From the NCBI RefSeq assembly GCF_030709675.1, contig NZ_JAUZQD010000024.1:1-64000 (forward strand): a stretch of 64,000 nucleotides of DNA. The letters run 5' to 3'. Origin of the DNA: Symbioplanes lichenis. Its GTDB lineage: Bacteria; Actinomycetota; Actinomycetes; Mycobacteriales; Micromonosporaceae. Under the pieces are notes generated by a model. That model made no database searches, was not told where the DNA came from, and was given only the letters and a program-made list of their open reading frames with translations. Position numbers and translations under genes: made by a program. Position 1 is the stretch's first letter. Each line of letters opens with the position of its first letter. Positions 34,515 to 43,424 of the stretch are shown here, piece after piece.

Positions 34515-35903
34515 TCAGTCGGGCTGGGCCATGCCTCGTCCTTTGGTGCGCGTGTATCCCCAGATGGCGACCGTGCCCGCGCAGAGGGCCGCCGCGCTCG
34601 CCGCCAGGGACGTGTGCACGCCGACCGCCGCGCCGGCCAGACCGACCGTGAAGCCGCTGCCCAGCCGTAGCCCGCTCGACGACATGCTGTAGACCCCGAG
34701 CACCCGCCCCCGCTGCGCCACCGGGGCGCGCAACTGCACGACGGTCTGGGCGATCGAGGTCGACGCGAGCGTGGCGATGCCCCCGACGACCAGCATCAGC
34801 AGGGCGAACGGATAGTTGCTGGTCACCGCGAAGGCGAGCGTCGTCAGGCCGTACAGCAGGGTGCACACCAGGGCGGCCCGCACGCTGGGCCGGATCCACC
34901 CGGTCGCCTCGAGCACCATGCCGCCGATCACCCCGCCGGCGCCGTTCGCGAAGAGCAGCACGCCGTAGGCCGTGCCCTCCGAGCCGCCGCCCAGCGAGGC
35001 CGCGAACTCGGGCATCGTCGACTGCAGCGAGGCGCCCACGAAGAACGATCCCAGCCCGGCCAGCACGATCATCGCCACCAGCGTGTGATCCCCGCGCAGC
35101 CCCCGCAACGTCCGCCACGCGTCCCGGAACCCGACCCTCGCCCGGCCGGGCGCCGCGTCCCGGACATGCCCGGTGTAGCGGGTCCGGAACAGGAACAACG
35201 TCAGCGGCAGATAGAACAGGATGTTCGCGAAGATGCCCCACGTGGGCCCGAGCCCGAGCAGCAGCGCCGACCCGACCGCCGGCCCGCACAGGACGCCGAG
35301 GCTCCGGAACGTGGCATTGAGCCGCACCGCGCTGGGCAGCGCCTCCCGCCCCACGAAGTCGTGCAGCATCATCTGCTCGGCCGGCCCCCACAGGGCGCCC
35401 GCACACCCGTGCAGCACGAGGAGCACGCAGGCGTGCCAGATCTGCAACGAGTCGGTCAGGAACAGGATGCCCCAACCCGCCGACACCACCATGAAGAGCA
35501 GCTGAGCCACCTGGATGACCCGCCGGCAGTCGTACCGGTCGGCCAGCGCCCCGAAGGCAACGGAGAAGAGAAGGAAAGGAACCCAGTGGCTGATCACCTG
35601 AAACCCGGCCAGCGTGGGCGAATGGAACTTCTCCCACAGCATCCAGTACGTGATCACGTGCTCGATGTTGTCGGCCATCATCGCGAGACCGGTGCCGATC
35701 AGGTACGTCCGGCTGTCCCGAACTCGTAAAGCCGCGAACCGGGGAGCACGCCCCGCCGCCCTGACTTCCCCGGCCGAGCCGGTCGCCCTGTCGTCGCCGC
35801 CTGCCGCTGCCCCGCCTATGCCGGCGTCCGCGCTGACCGGGGAAATGGCAGAGCCGTCTTCGCCCGTGTGGCCGATCGGACGCGAAGTGCAGTTCTCACA
35901 CAT
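34515..35903 (-). CDS. MFS exporter (EntS/MFS_3-like)
   Basis: 462 residues with twelve predicted helices after a hydrophilic N-terminus of about 60. The loop motif GALADRYDCRRVIQ between helices 2 and 3 marks the MFS; the subfamily resembles siderophore or drug exporters. ATG 35903 has GGAGGG upstream and lies 23 bp from a perfect palindrome, so it is probably induced by a TetR- or MarR-type regulator not encoded next to it. Confidence 0.85.
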   Translation of the reverse strand: MCENCTSRPIGHTGEDGSAISPVSADAGIGGAAAGGDDRATGSAGEVRAAGRAPRFAALRVRDSRTYLIGTGLAMMADNIEHVITYWMLWEKFHSPTLAGFQVISHWVPFLLFSVAFGALADRYDCRRVIQVAQLLFMVVSAGWGILFLTDSLQIWHACVLLVLHGCAGALWGPAEQMMLHDFVGREALPSAVRLNATFRSLGVLCGPAVGSALLLGLGPTWGIFANILFYLPLTLFLFRTRYTGHVRDAAPGRARVGFRDAWRTLRGLRGDHTLVAMIVLAGLGSFFVGASLQSTMPEFAASLGGGSEGTAYGVLLFANGAGGVIGGMVLEATGWIRPSVRAALVCTLLYGLTTLAFAVTSNYPFALLMLVVGGIATLASTSIAQTVVQLRAPVAQRGRVLGVYSMSSSGLRLGSGFTVGLAGAAVGVHTSLAASAAALCAGTVAIWGYTRTKGRGMAQPD

Positions 35904-35925
35904 GGAAGCGAGGGCCCTCCAGTTT

Positions 35926-35966
35926 CGAGACACCCTGTCTCGCCACCGGCGACCGTATCAGATACG
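35926..35966. promoter_or_regulatory. Two palindromic operators upstream of the MFS exporter
   Basis: CGAGACA-CCC-TGTCTCG (35926-35942) and CGTATC-A-GATACG (35954-35966), both perfect. They lie in the 322-bp gap 35904-36225, which holds no other feature I can support. Confidence 0.6.
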
Positions 35967-36225
35967 AGTCACGCTGCCTCACTATCCCGCACGACCCCGC
36001 TATCCCCGGGGCCGAACCATCCCCCACACCCGGTGGCGTCGACATGCCGATCGGCGGGCCGTCCTCCTCCGCCGCAACCCTCGACGCCGCGATTAGAACG
36101 CACCAGCGCAGGCACGACAGGACCTCAGGGGCAAGGCGGCCACGACTATCAGGGCGAAACCTCGCAGGCCGCATAGAAGAGCCGTGACTCAGGAGCCGCG
36201 ACTCAAGGAAGGCCCGGCACGAGAG

Positions 36226-37002
36226 TCACCCGAGCGGCGCCGGCTGACAGAACGGGCACCACCATGTCTCGCGCGCGTAGGGATCCGCGCCCGCCGCGGT
36301 GAACGCTACCGGCGTCCCGCACCGGCGGCACGGGCGACGGTACCGTCCGTACACCCAGTGGGTCTGGCCTCTGCGCAGGTTGCCGGTCGTGCTCTGTGTG
36401 CCCTGCCGCAGCCCGAGACGCATCATGCGCCCCACCAGCTCCAGCACCTTGACGGCATCCACGTCCCCGGCCGGGGTGTGCGGCCACACCCCGGCGATGA
36501 ACAGGCCCTCGACGGCCCACAGGTTGCCGATCCCGCACACGTTGCGCTGGTCCAGCAGCGCCGACCGGATGAGCCGCGCGGGCTGCGCACCCACCGCGGC
36601 CGCCGCCGTGGGCAGCCGCTCGGGCCAGTCCCCGGCGAGGATGTCCGGGCCGAGATGGCCGACGACCCGCTGCTCGTCGGCGGTGGCGAGGATCTCCAGC
36701 ACCGGCATCTCGTGCGCGGCGAGCACCCCGGCCGCCCCGAAGTCGAACCACATCACCGGCCGGACGGACCGCGCGGACGGGCGCCAGCCGGGCCGGTGCT
36801 GGCGCCACGCGCCCTGCATCCGCAGGTGGCTGTGCACGGTGAACCCGCCGGCGAAGCGCATCAGCAGATGTTTGCCCACCGGGACCACCTCGAGCAGCCG
36901 GTCGCCGGCGAAGGCCCGGGCCGACGCCGCAACCGTCACTCGACCGGCGAAGGCAGCACCGAGCCGGCCCGCCAGCCGCCGGATCGAATCACCCTCCGCC
37001 AC
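36226..37002 (-). CDS. Fpg/Nei-family DNA glycosylase with alanine in place of the catalytic proline
   Basis: 258 residues: the N-terminal domain starts (V)AEGDSIRRLAGRL, the H2TH region contains QPARLIRSALLDQRNVCGIGNLW, and a C-terminal zinc finger has CRRC...CPFC. The enzyme excises oxidised bases. Normally Met is removed and Pro2 attacks the sugar; here codon 2 is GCG (Ala) while Glu3 is kept. The upstream in-frame sequence offers no Pro-Glu start. Base excision may persist with altered lyase chemistry (NEIL3 uses Val2). Confidence 0.85.
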   Translation of the reverse strand: MAEGDSIRRLAGRLGAAFAGRVTVAASARAFAGDRLLEVVPVGKHLLMRFAGGFTVHSHLRMQGAWRQHRPGWRPSARSVRPVMWFDFGAAGVLAAHEMPVLEILATADEQRVVGHLGPDILAGDWPERLPTAAAAVGAQPARLIRSALLDQRNVCGIGNLWAVEGLFIAGVWPHTPAGDVDAVKVLELVGRMMRLGLRQGTQSTTGNLRRGQTHWVYGRYRRPCRRCGTPVAFTAAGADPYARETWWCPFCQPAPLG

Positions 37003-37118
37003 GCGATGCCCCCCACGAAAGCCACGCCACGGCCCACGACAGCCACGCCACGACCGCGCGAAAGCCACGCCATGCCCGAGAAAGATCGAACCGAAGCCGC
37101 GACACTCGGGTCAAAGCG

Positions 37119-37124
37119 TACATT
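37119..37124 (+). promoter_or_regulatory. -10 box of a leaderless promoter (BLUF gene)
   Basis: TACATT, six bases, then ATG 37131. Confidence 0.55.
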
Positions 37125-37130
37125 CAACCC

Positions 37131-37550
37131 ATGGCCGCCACCCAGCTGATCTACAGCAGCCAGCGCACCACCGCCCCGCCCGAGAGCATCTTCCAGATCC
37201 GCGACCAGGCCCGCACCAACAACGCCGGCCGCGACATCACGGGCGTGCTGCTGTTCAACCGCGAGTACTTCCTGCAATGCCTGGAGGGCGACGCCGGCCT
37301 CGTCACCCAGGCCTTCTGCACGATCGCCGGCGACCCACGCCACACCAACGCCACCCTGCTCGCCGTGCAGGACGTGCCCGAGCGCAGCTTCCCCGACTGG
37401 TCGATGGGCCTGGTCGACGCCACCTCGGCCGAGCTCCGCGGAGCCCTGGCCGACGTGCTCCCGGACCTGGACCTGAGCCCCCAGCGCATCGGCTCCGCGA
37501 CCGCGCTCACAGTCATGCAACGGATGCGTACGCTCCGCATGTCCTACTGA
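37131..37550 (+). CDS. BLUF-domain blue-light photoreceptor, stand-alone
   Basis: 139 residues, one BLUF domain plus a short helical cap. The FAD-switch residues are all present: Tyr in TQLIYSS, Asn in RTNNAGRDITG, Gln in YFLQCLEG, and Trp/Met in FPDWSMGL. Blue light changes the flavin hydrogen bonds and alters a partner protein. No effector domain is fused, and no cyclase or antirepressor gene is adjacent. The end overlaps the opposing gene by seven bases. Confidence 0.9.
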   Translation: MAATQLIYSSQRTTAPPESIFQIRDQARTNNAGRDITGVLLFNREYFLQCLEGDAGLVTQAFCTIAGDPRHTNATLLAVQDVPERSFPDWSMGLVDATSAELRGALADVLPDLDLSPQRIGSATALTVMQRMRTLRMSY

Positions 37551-38731
37551 GGACGACAGCGCCACACCAACGGCTCGTTGGCCAGGTCCTGTGCCGGGAC
37601 AAAGCTCCCCACGACCGTCGTCCCGTCGTCGCTGATGCCCCAGATCTGATAGTCACCGGCGCCGTAGGCAGCGAGACGCATCGTGTCCCCGTCGGCGACC
37701 ACCGCCGGGTCCGGTCCGCCACCTTCGGTCGCCACCCAGCCGTTGGCGGCCACGTCGACCGGTGACGCGGCGGCCGCCGGCAACGGCTCCATCCGGTTCT
37801 TCGCGATGTCGTAGCGATAGCCTGCCCAGGTCAGCGAATCGTCGTCCGCGTACCCGGCATTGCCGACGACCCACCCGTGCCGCAGCGCGGCCGCCGCGAA
37901 GAAGCCGGCTCCGGGCGGCGGCGGCAGCTTGCGGACCTCGCCGCCGTGCAGCCACAGGTACGCGGTGTCGTCCGCACCCGGCCCGATCGGCGGCCCCACC
38001 ATCCCGAGCACCGTGCCGTCCTCGTCGACGTCGACGGCCGAGCCCTGGGTGGTCCCCGGTGGCAGCGGCAGCAGGGCAGGCTCGGCGTCCCAGGATGCCC
38101 AGCGCGCCGGCCGCGTCCCCAGCACGCCCACGATGACGCCGGCGTCACTGATCGCGGACGCACTGCCCGCGCCGCCCTTGAGCTGCGTCAGCGTGCCGTC
38201 GTGCCACACGTACGGATAAGGGGTGTCGCCGGTGAACGACGATCCCACCGCGTCGCCCGACCGGTTGATCGCGTCGAGGGACTGGTCGGACCCCGGGAAG
38301 TCGACGGTGGTCAGCAGCTTGCCGTCCCGCCAGATCGTCACCGGGTACGTCCCGAAGGCGCGCCCGTCGGGATACGTCCGCCCGGTCATGTACCGCCCGC
38401 TCGAGTCGACGGCGTGCACGACCGCCTTCTTGACGTCGCCGGTGGGGAGCCGGGTGACCGGGCAGCTGGGAGGCAGCCGGGGCGCCGGGGCGACCGACCG
38501 GGACGCGGTGGGCACGGGCACCTTGACCTCCTTGTCCGGGACGAGAAGGAGACTGCCGCCGGCCAGGAGCACCGCGGCGAAGGCGCCCCCGGCGGCCAGA
38601 CGGCGACGGTTGCGCCGGCGGCGGGCGCCCGCGCGCATGGTTTCGGGCACGTCCACCCGGGACGGGCCGGGCGGCTCCGTCGCCAGCGGGCCGAGCAGGT
38701 CGGCCGCCGCGCGCTCGTCGGGGGAAGTCAT
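37544..38731 (-). CDS. Membrane-anchored protein following a sigma factor (possible anti-sigma or sensor)
   Basis: 395 residues: a cytoplasmic N-terminus of about 40 (DERAAADLLGPLAT...), an RRRRNRRR stop and one membrane helix near 45-65, then a large extracytoplasmic domain with HAF/beta-propeller-like repeats (AINRSGDAVGSS, AISDAGVIVGVL, GISDDGTTVVGSF). Its ATG overlaps the sigma factor stop by four bases (ATGA), the arrangement of SigE-family sigma factors with a membrane partner. Confidence 0.75.
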   Translation of the reverse strand: MTSPDERAAADLLGPLATEPPGPSRVDVPETMRAGARRRRNRRRLAAGGAFAAVLLAGGSLLLVPDKEVKVPVPTASRSVAPAPRLPPSCPVTRLPTGDVKKAVVHAVDSSGRYMTGRTYPDGRAFGTYPVTIWRDGKLLTTVDFPGSDQSLDAINRSGDAVGSSFTGDTPYPYVWHDGTLTQLKGGAGSASAISDAGVIVGVLGTRPARWASWDAEPALLPLPPGTTQGSAVDVDEDGTVLGMVGPPIGPGADDTAYLWLHGGEVRKLPPPPGAGFFAAAALRHGWVVGNAGYADDDSLTWAGYRYDIAKNRMEPLPAAAASPVDVAANGWVATEGGGPDPAVVADGDTMRLAAYGAGDYQIWGISDDGTTVVGSFVPAQDLANEPLVWRCRPQ

Positions 38732-39207
38732 TGCCGTCCTCCTGTGCTCGTCATGTCCGGCGTTGCGGGGCCGAGAATCCTGCGCAGGGCGGTGAGCGCG
38801 TGCTTGGTCTGCGACTTGACCGTGCCCTCGGCGCATCCGAGGTGGTGCGCGACGTCGGCGACGCTCTGGTCACACAGGAACCGCAGCACGAGCACGGCCC
38901 GCTGGCGTGGCGTCAGCCGGTCGAGGGCGGCGCGCAGCATCGTGCGCTCCTCGGTTCCCGTGTCCAGGACGGCGCTGTCCACCACCCGGTCGCCGAAGAG
39001 GCCGATCTTCCACCAGCCCCGCCGCCGCTCGTCGAGGAACGTCCGGACGAGCATGCGGTGCACGTACCCGTCGATGTTGTCCGCCTGCGCGACCCGGTGC
39101 CAGCGCGAGTAGACCGCGGTGAGCGTCTCCTGCACCAGGTCGTCCGCCTGGCGCCGGAGACAAAGACGGGATCCGCGCGGATCCGGTTGCAGCGCCCCGC
39201 GAGAAAC
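38728..39207 (-). pseudogene. 5'-truncated SigE-family (ECF-like) sigma factor
   Basis: Sigma-like sequence runs from CLRRQADDLVQETL (region 2.2) through DNIDGYVHRMLV, a short linker, and a full region 4 (LTPRQRAVLVLRFLCDQSVADVAHHLG, CAEGTVKSQTKHAL). The first 20-odd residues of region 2 are missing: upstream sequence is unlike sigma, and the acetyltransferase gene ends 3 bp before the limit given. The only in-frame start within the homologous part is GTG 39135, which would remove most of region 2. A perfect 16-bp palindrome marks the junction. A non-functional remnant or a strongly altered protein. Confidence 0.6.
39169..39184. other. 16-bp palindrome at the sigma-factor truncation point
   Basis: GGATCCGCGCGGATCC, perfect, located exactly where sigma homology stops. 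Confidence 0.6.
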
Positions 39208-39209
39208 TT

Positions 39210-39773
39210 TCAGGCCAGGTCGGCGCGGACCAACCCATAGACCGCATGATCCGTACGGCCTCCGCCGCGCACCGCCGCCGCACTGCGCAGCATCCCCTCG
39301 AGCCGGAAGCCGGCCGCCTCCGCCACGTGCCGTGACGCCGCGTTGCCCGCCGCCGCCACCAGAGCGATCCGCTCGAGCCCCGCGTCGCGCAGCGCCCACT
39401 CCCCCACCGCCCGGGCGGCCTCGGCGGCATAGCCCCGCCCGCGCGCCCACAGTGCAGTCCAGTAATGCATCTCGGCGACGCCGTTGTCCCAGTCGGTGCC
39501 GAACAGCCCGACCAGCCCGGCCATCCGCTCCCCGCCCCGCGGCTGCAGCGCGAACTCCACTGTGCGCCGATCCGCCCGCCGCTTCTCGGCCCCGCTCGTG
39601 CACCACTCGGTCGCCGCCGCCAGGTCGCCGTGAGCATGCGGATATCCCACCGGCGCCCACCGCACGAACCGCTCGTCCTGCCAGACCGCGTGCACCTCGC
39701 CGGCGTCCCGCTCCTCGACCTGCCGCAGGATCAGCCGCGCGCTCGACCACTCAGCAATCGGAAACCCGGTCAC
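39210..39773 (-). CDS. GNAT-family N-acetyltransferase
   Basis: 187 residues of RimJ type: SSARLILRQVEERDAGE at the start, WTALWARGRGYAAEAARAVGEWAL binding acetyl-CoA, and NAASRHVAEAAGFRLEGMLR. GTG start. It is placed directly in front of the truncated sigma gene, suggesting it arrived by the rearrangement that removed the sigma 5' end, although its base use is like the rest of the region. Confidence 0.83.
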   Translation of the reverse strand: MTGFPIAEWSSARLILRQVEERDAGEVHAVWQDERFVRWAPVGYPHAHGDLAAATEWCTSGAEKRRADRRTVEFALQPRGGERMAGLVGLFGTDWDNGVAEMHYWTALWARGRGYAAEAARAVGEWALRDAGLERIALVAAAGNAASRHVAEAAGFRLEGMLRSAAAVRGGGRTDHAVYGLVRADLA

Positions 39774-39845
39774 GCAGTCACCCTAGACGTGCCACTGACG
39801 AACGATGCTGCGCCTGCCGCTCCTCCCTCTGGTCAACCGGTGGGG

Positions 39846-40844
39846 CTAGAAGTCGTCGTCGAAGGTGACGCCGCCGGTGACGCCGACCTGATAGGCGGAG
39901 ACGCGGCGCTCGAAGAAGTTCGAGAGCTCCTGGACGTCCTGCAGCTCCATGAAGGCGAACGGGTTCCGCGAGCCGTAGAGCGGGGCCAGGCCGAGCACGG
40001 CCAGCCGGCGGTCGGCGACGTGCTGGAGGTACTCGCGCATGTCGGCGCTGCTCATGCCGGACACGCCCCCGCCGAGCAGGTCCTCGGCGAACTGCACCTC
40101 GCACTCGACGGCCTCGGTCATCATCGCGCGCACCTGCTGCTCCAGCCCGGCGTCGAAGAGGTCGGGCTCCTCGGCGCGGACGGTGTCGACCACGTCGAAG
40201 GCGAAGGCCATGTGCATCGACTCGTCGCGGAACACCCAGTTCGTCCCGCTCGCCAGCCCCGGCAGGACGCCGCGGGAGCGCAGGTAGTAGACGTAGGCGA
40301 AGGCGCCGTAGAAGAACAGGCCCTCGACGCACGCCGCGAAGGCGATGAGGTTGAGCAGAAAGGCCCGCCGGTCCGCCTTCGTGGTGAGCGAGCGCACCTC
40401 GAAGACCGAGTCGGTCCACTTGAAACAGAACTCCGCCTTGCGCGCGATCGACGGAATGTTCTCCACCGCCGAGAACGCCGCCTGCCGTTCGCCGAGATCG
40501 GGGACATAGGTGTCCAGCAGGTTCAGATAGAACTGGACGTGGACGGCCTCCTCGAACAGCTGGCGCGACAGATAGAGCCGCCCCTCGGGCGAGTTGATGT
40601 GCTGATAGAGGCTCAGCACCAGATTGTTGGCCACGATGGTGTCGCCGGTGGCGAAGAACGCGACCAGCCGCGACACCAGGTGCTGCTCGGCGGGCGCGAG
40701 CGCGGCCAGGTCGGCGAGGTCACCGTGCAGGTCGACCTCCTCGACGGTCCAGGTGTTCTTGATGGCGTCCTTGTAGCGGTCGAAGAAGTGCGGGTACTTC
40801 ATCGGGCGCAGGGTCAGATCCAGGCCGGGGTCGAGCAGCATCAC
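39846..40844 (-). CDS. nrdB: Class I ribonucleotide reductase, beta subunit
   Basis: 332 residues. It provides the tyrosyl radical for NrdA. Metal ligands are visible in ATGDTIVANN, FEEAVHVQF, ACVEGLFFYG and FRDESMHMAF. The radical tyrosine four residues after the first ligand histidine is present (HVQFY), so this is a conventional Tyr-type beta subunit. The C-terminal tail that docks to NrdA is acidic (VTFDDDF). ATG overlaps the nrdA stop by four bases. Confidence 0.95.
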   Translation of the reverse strand: MMLLDPGLDLTLRPMKYPHFFDRYKDAIKNTWTVEEVDLHGDLADLAALAPAEQHLVSRLVAFFATGDTIVANNLVLSLYQHINSPEGRLYLSRQLFEEAVHVQFYLNLLDTYVPDLGERQAAFSAVENIPSIARKAEFCFKWTDSVFEVRSLTTKADRRAFLLNLIAFAACVEGLFFYGAFAYVYYLRSRGVLPGLASGTNWVFRDESMHMAFAFDVVDTVRAEEPDLFDAGLEQQVRAMMTEAVECEVQFAEDLLGGGVSGMSSADMREYLQHVADRRLAVLGLAPLYGSRNPFAFMELQDVQELSNFFERRVSAYQVGVTGGVTFDDDF

Positions 40845-43102
40845 TGGCAGGCCTCACAGGAATCGGGGTTCTCCAGGGAACAGGCTTCGGCCGGCGTCAC
40901 GGACACCGTCGCCTGCTGAATGCGCGTCGCCGGGCGCGAGCGCAGGTAATAGGTGGTCTTGAGCCCGGACTTCCAGGCGTGCAGATACATCGAGGAGAGC
41001 TTGCCGATGGTCGGCGCGCTCAAGAACAAATTCAACGACTGCGACTGATCGATGTACGGAGCCCGCGCCGCCGCCAGGTCGATCAGTGCCCGCTGCGGAA
41101 GCTCCCACGCGGTCCGGAACAGCTCGCGAACCTCGGAAGGCAACGCCTCGATGCCCTGCACGGAACCCTCGGCCCGCCGGATCTGCTCCCGGATCGGGGC
41201 CGTCCACAGGCCGCGCGCCTTGAGCTCGCGTACCAGATAGGTGTTGATCTGCAGGAACTCGCCCGACATGGTCTCGCGCTTGAACAGGTTGGACACCTGC
41301 GGCTCGATGCACTCGTAACAGCCGGCGATCGACGCGATGGTGGCCGTCGGCGCGATCGCGACGAGCAGCGAGTTGCGCAGCCCGTGCTCCTGGACCGCCT
41401 CCCGCACCGCGGACCAGCGCGACGGCTGCGAGACCGTTGCGCCCCACAGGTCCGGGTGCAGGTCGCCGCGCGCCGCGCGAGTCTCGGGAAACGCGGGGTG
41501 GGGCCCGAATTGTGCGGCGAGTTCCGCCGACGCCTCCAGCGCGGTGAGGAAGATCTCCTCCTGGACCCGGGTCGACAGCTCGAGCGCCGCAGGAGAGTCG
41601 AAGGGCAGGCGCAGGGTGAAGAACGCGTCCTGCAGACCCATCAGCCCGAGCCCGACCGGCCGCCAGCGCGGGTTCGACGCCGCCGCCTGCTCGGACGGGT
41701 AGTAGTTGATGTCGATCACCCGGTCCAGGAACGTGACCGCCGTACGGACCGTGGCGCGCAGCCGGTCCCAGTCGACGCCGTCCGGGCCGACGTGGGCGCC
41801 GAGGTTGATCGAGCCCAGATTGCAGACCGCGGTCTCGGCGTCGCTGTTGACCTCGAGGATCTCGGTGCACAGGTTGGACAGGTGGATCGTGTTGCCCGGC
41901 GCGCCGGTCTGGTTGGACAGCGCGTTGGACCGGTCCTTGAACGTCATCCAGCCGTTGCCGGTCTGCGCGAGCGTGCGCATCATCCGGCCGTACAGGTCAC
42001 GGGCCTTGACGGTTCTGACGGCCTTCTTCTCGGCCGCCCGGTAGGCCTCCTCGAACTCGGCGCCGAACAGGTCGGGCAGCTCCGGCGCGTCGGACGGGTC
42101 GATCAGCGACCAGTCCTCGTCGGCCTCGACGCGGCGCATGAACTCGTCGGGGATCCAATGGGCCAGGTTCAGATTGTGCGTACGCCGGGAGTCTTCGCCG
42201 GTGTTGTCGCGCAGCTCCAGGAACTCCTCGACGTCCGGGTGCCACGGCTCGAGATAGACGCACGCCGCCCCCTTGCGCCGGCCGCCCTGGTTGACCGCCG
42301 CCACGCCCGCGTCGAGGGTCCTGAGGAACGGGACGATGCCGTTCGACCGGCCGTTCGTCCCCCGGATCAGGGCGCCCCGGCCCCGGACGCGCGACCAGGC
42401 GATGCCGATCCCGCCGGAGAACTTCGACAGCCGGGCGACCTGGTGGTAGCGCTCGTAGATCGAGTCCAGCTCGTCGCGCGGCGAGTCGACCAGGAAGCAC
42501 GACGACATCTGGGTGTGCCGGGTGCCGCTGTTGAAAAGCGTCGGCGAGCTCGGCAGGTACGCCAGCGACGACATCAGCCGGTAGAAGCCGATCGCCTCGG
42601 CCGGCGTCCGGGACAGCCCGCAGGCCACGCGCAGCAGCCAGAACTGCGGAGTCTCGACCACCGCGCGGGTGTGCGGGTGGCGCAGCAGGTAACGGTCCGC
42701 CACGGTACGCAGTCCGAAGTACTCGAACCGCCGGTCGCCGTCCGGGTCGGGGGCGTCGTCGAGCTCGGGGGCGTGGGCGGCCACGAACGCCGCGGTGCCG
42801 TCGCCGATCAGGCCGAGGCTGTGGGCGTACCGGATGGACTGGCTGAAGGTCTCGACGCCCTGGCCGCGCACCTCCCCGGCCACGAAGGCGGCCAGCAGCC
42901 GGGCCGCGAGCCGCGAATATTGCGGCTCCTCGCCGATCAGCTCGGCGGCGGTCCGGATCGCCAGCTGATCGCGCTGCTCGGCCGTGGCGCCGGCGGGCAG
43001 GCCGTTGACGGTCCTCGTGGCGATCCGCTGCGGATCGACCTCGTCCAGGCCGGCGGCGTGACGCCCGATCGCCTCGGCGATGTCGTGGGGGGCGACTTGC
43101 AT
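40841..43102 (-). CDS. nrdA: Class I ribonucleotide reductase, alpha subunit
   Basis: 753 residues. Reduces ribonucleoside diphosphates. It shows the active-site set NLCTEI, the redox cysteine pair in MSSCFLV and AVCNLGSINLG, and the shuttle cysteines in the C-terminal CEACQ. The N-terminal region is ATP-cone-like but poorly conserved. GAGGAGAG precedes the ATG. The leader contains a cobalamin riboswitch and the promoter NrdR-like boxes, so expression should fall when B12 is available for a class II enzyme encoded elsewhere, as in Streptomyces nrdABS. No nrdS follows. Confidence 0.96.
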   Translation of the reverse strand: MQVAPHDIAEAIGRHAAGLDEVDPQRIATRTVNGLPAGATAEQRDQLAIRTAAELIGEEPQYSRLAARLLAAFVAGEVRGQGVETFSQSIRYAHSLGLIGDGTAAFVAAHAPELDDAPDPDGDRRFEYFGLRTVADRYLLRHPHTRAVVETPQFWLLRVACGLSRTPAEAIGFYRLMSSLAYLPSSPTLFNSGTRHTQMSSCFLVDSPRDELDSIYERYHQVARLSKFSGGIGIAWSRVRGRGALIRGTNGRSNGIVPFLRTLDAGVAAVNQGGRRKGAACVYLEPWHPDVEEFLELRDNTGEDSRRTHNLNLAHWIPDEFMRRVEADEDWSLIDPSDAPELPDLFGAEFEEAYRAAEKKAVRTVKARDLYGRMMRTLAQTGNGWMTFKDRSNALSNQTGAPGNTIHLSNLCTEILEVNSDAETAVCNLGSINLGAHVGPDGVDWDRLRATVRTAVTFLDRVIDINYYPSEQAAASNPRWRPVGLGLMGLQDAFFTLRLPFDSPAALELSTRVQEEIFLTALEASAELAAQFGPHPAFPETRAARGDLHPDLWGATVSQPSRWSAVREAVQEHGLRNSLLVAIAPTATIASIAGCYECIEPQVSNLFKRETMSGEFLQINTYLVRELKARGLWTAPIREQIRRAEGSVQGIEALPSEVRELFRTAWELPQRALIDLAAARAPYIDQSQSLNLFLSAPTIGKLSSMYLHAWKSGLKTTYYLRSRPATRIQQATVSVTPAEACSLENPDSCEACQ

Positions 43103-43235
43103 GCTCTCTCCTCGCGAGCCAGGGACGCGCGAGGGGGGACGCCACCGGCTCCCGGGCGAGAGCGCGCGGGAGCGGCATGACGGCGTCGGCCGTCCCGCGC
43201 GGCCTTCGACCGCCGCGCACCGGTCGGTGCGCGGC

Positions 43236-43420
43236 GCGCTGGCAGGTCTTCGGACTCGCGGGCGCCGTGCATGCTCCTACTGGCCGTCGCTTCCCAGGCC
43301 CGGGGGCCCAGTGCTGTGTGACGGCGGTCGTTCCCACTCACCGCTGCGGGGCAGTCCCGGACTCGCACCGGGTTCCCTCTTGCCTCGGCCGCCCGCGGAC
43401 GGGCGGCCGAACCAGCTGCG
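43236..43420 (-). promoter_or_regulatory. Cobalamin (B12) riboswitch controlling nrdAB
   Basis: Read on the minus strand it has GGTGCGAGTCCGGGACTGCC, CCGCAGCGGTGAG, CCTGGGAAGCGACGGCCAGT and the closing GCGAGTCCGAAGACCTGCC, in class order, closed by a P1 pairing of GCTGG with CCAGC. Immediately after it an 11-bp perfect GC hairpin with a 4-base loop (43211-43236) is the likely expression platform. About 110 bases of leader remain before nrdA. The riboswitch, hairpin and promoter explain the 429-bp gap 43103-43531. Confidence 0.92.
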
Positions 43421-43424
43421 AGAG

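Noticed and set aside
35896..36174. Minus-strand frame of 92 codons upstream of the MFS gene
   Set aside because: It spans both operator palindromes, and codon endings are not gene-like.
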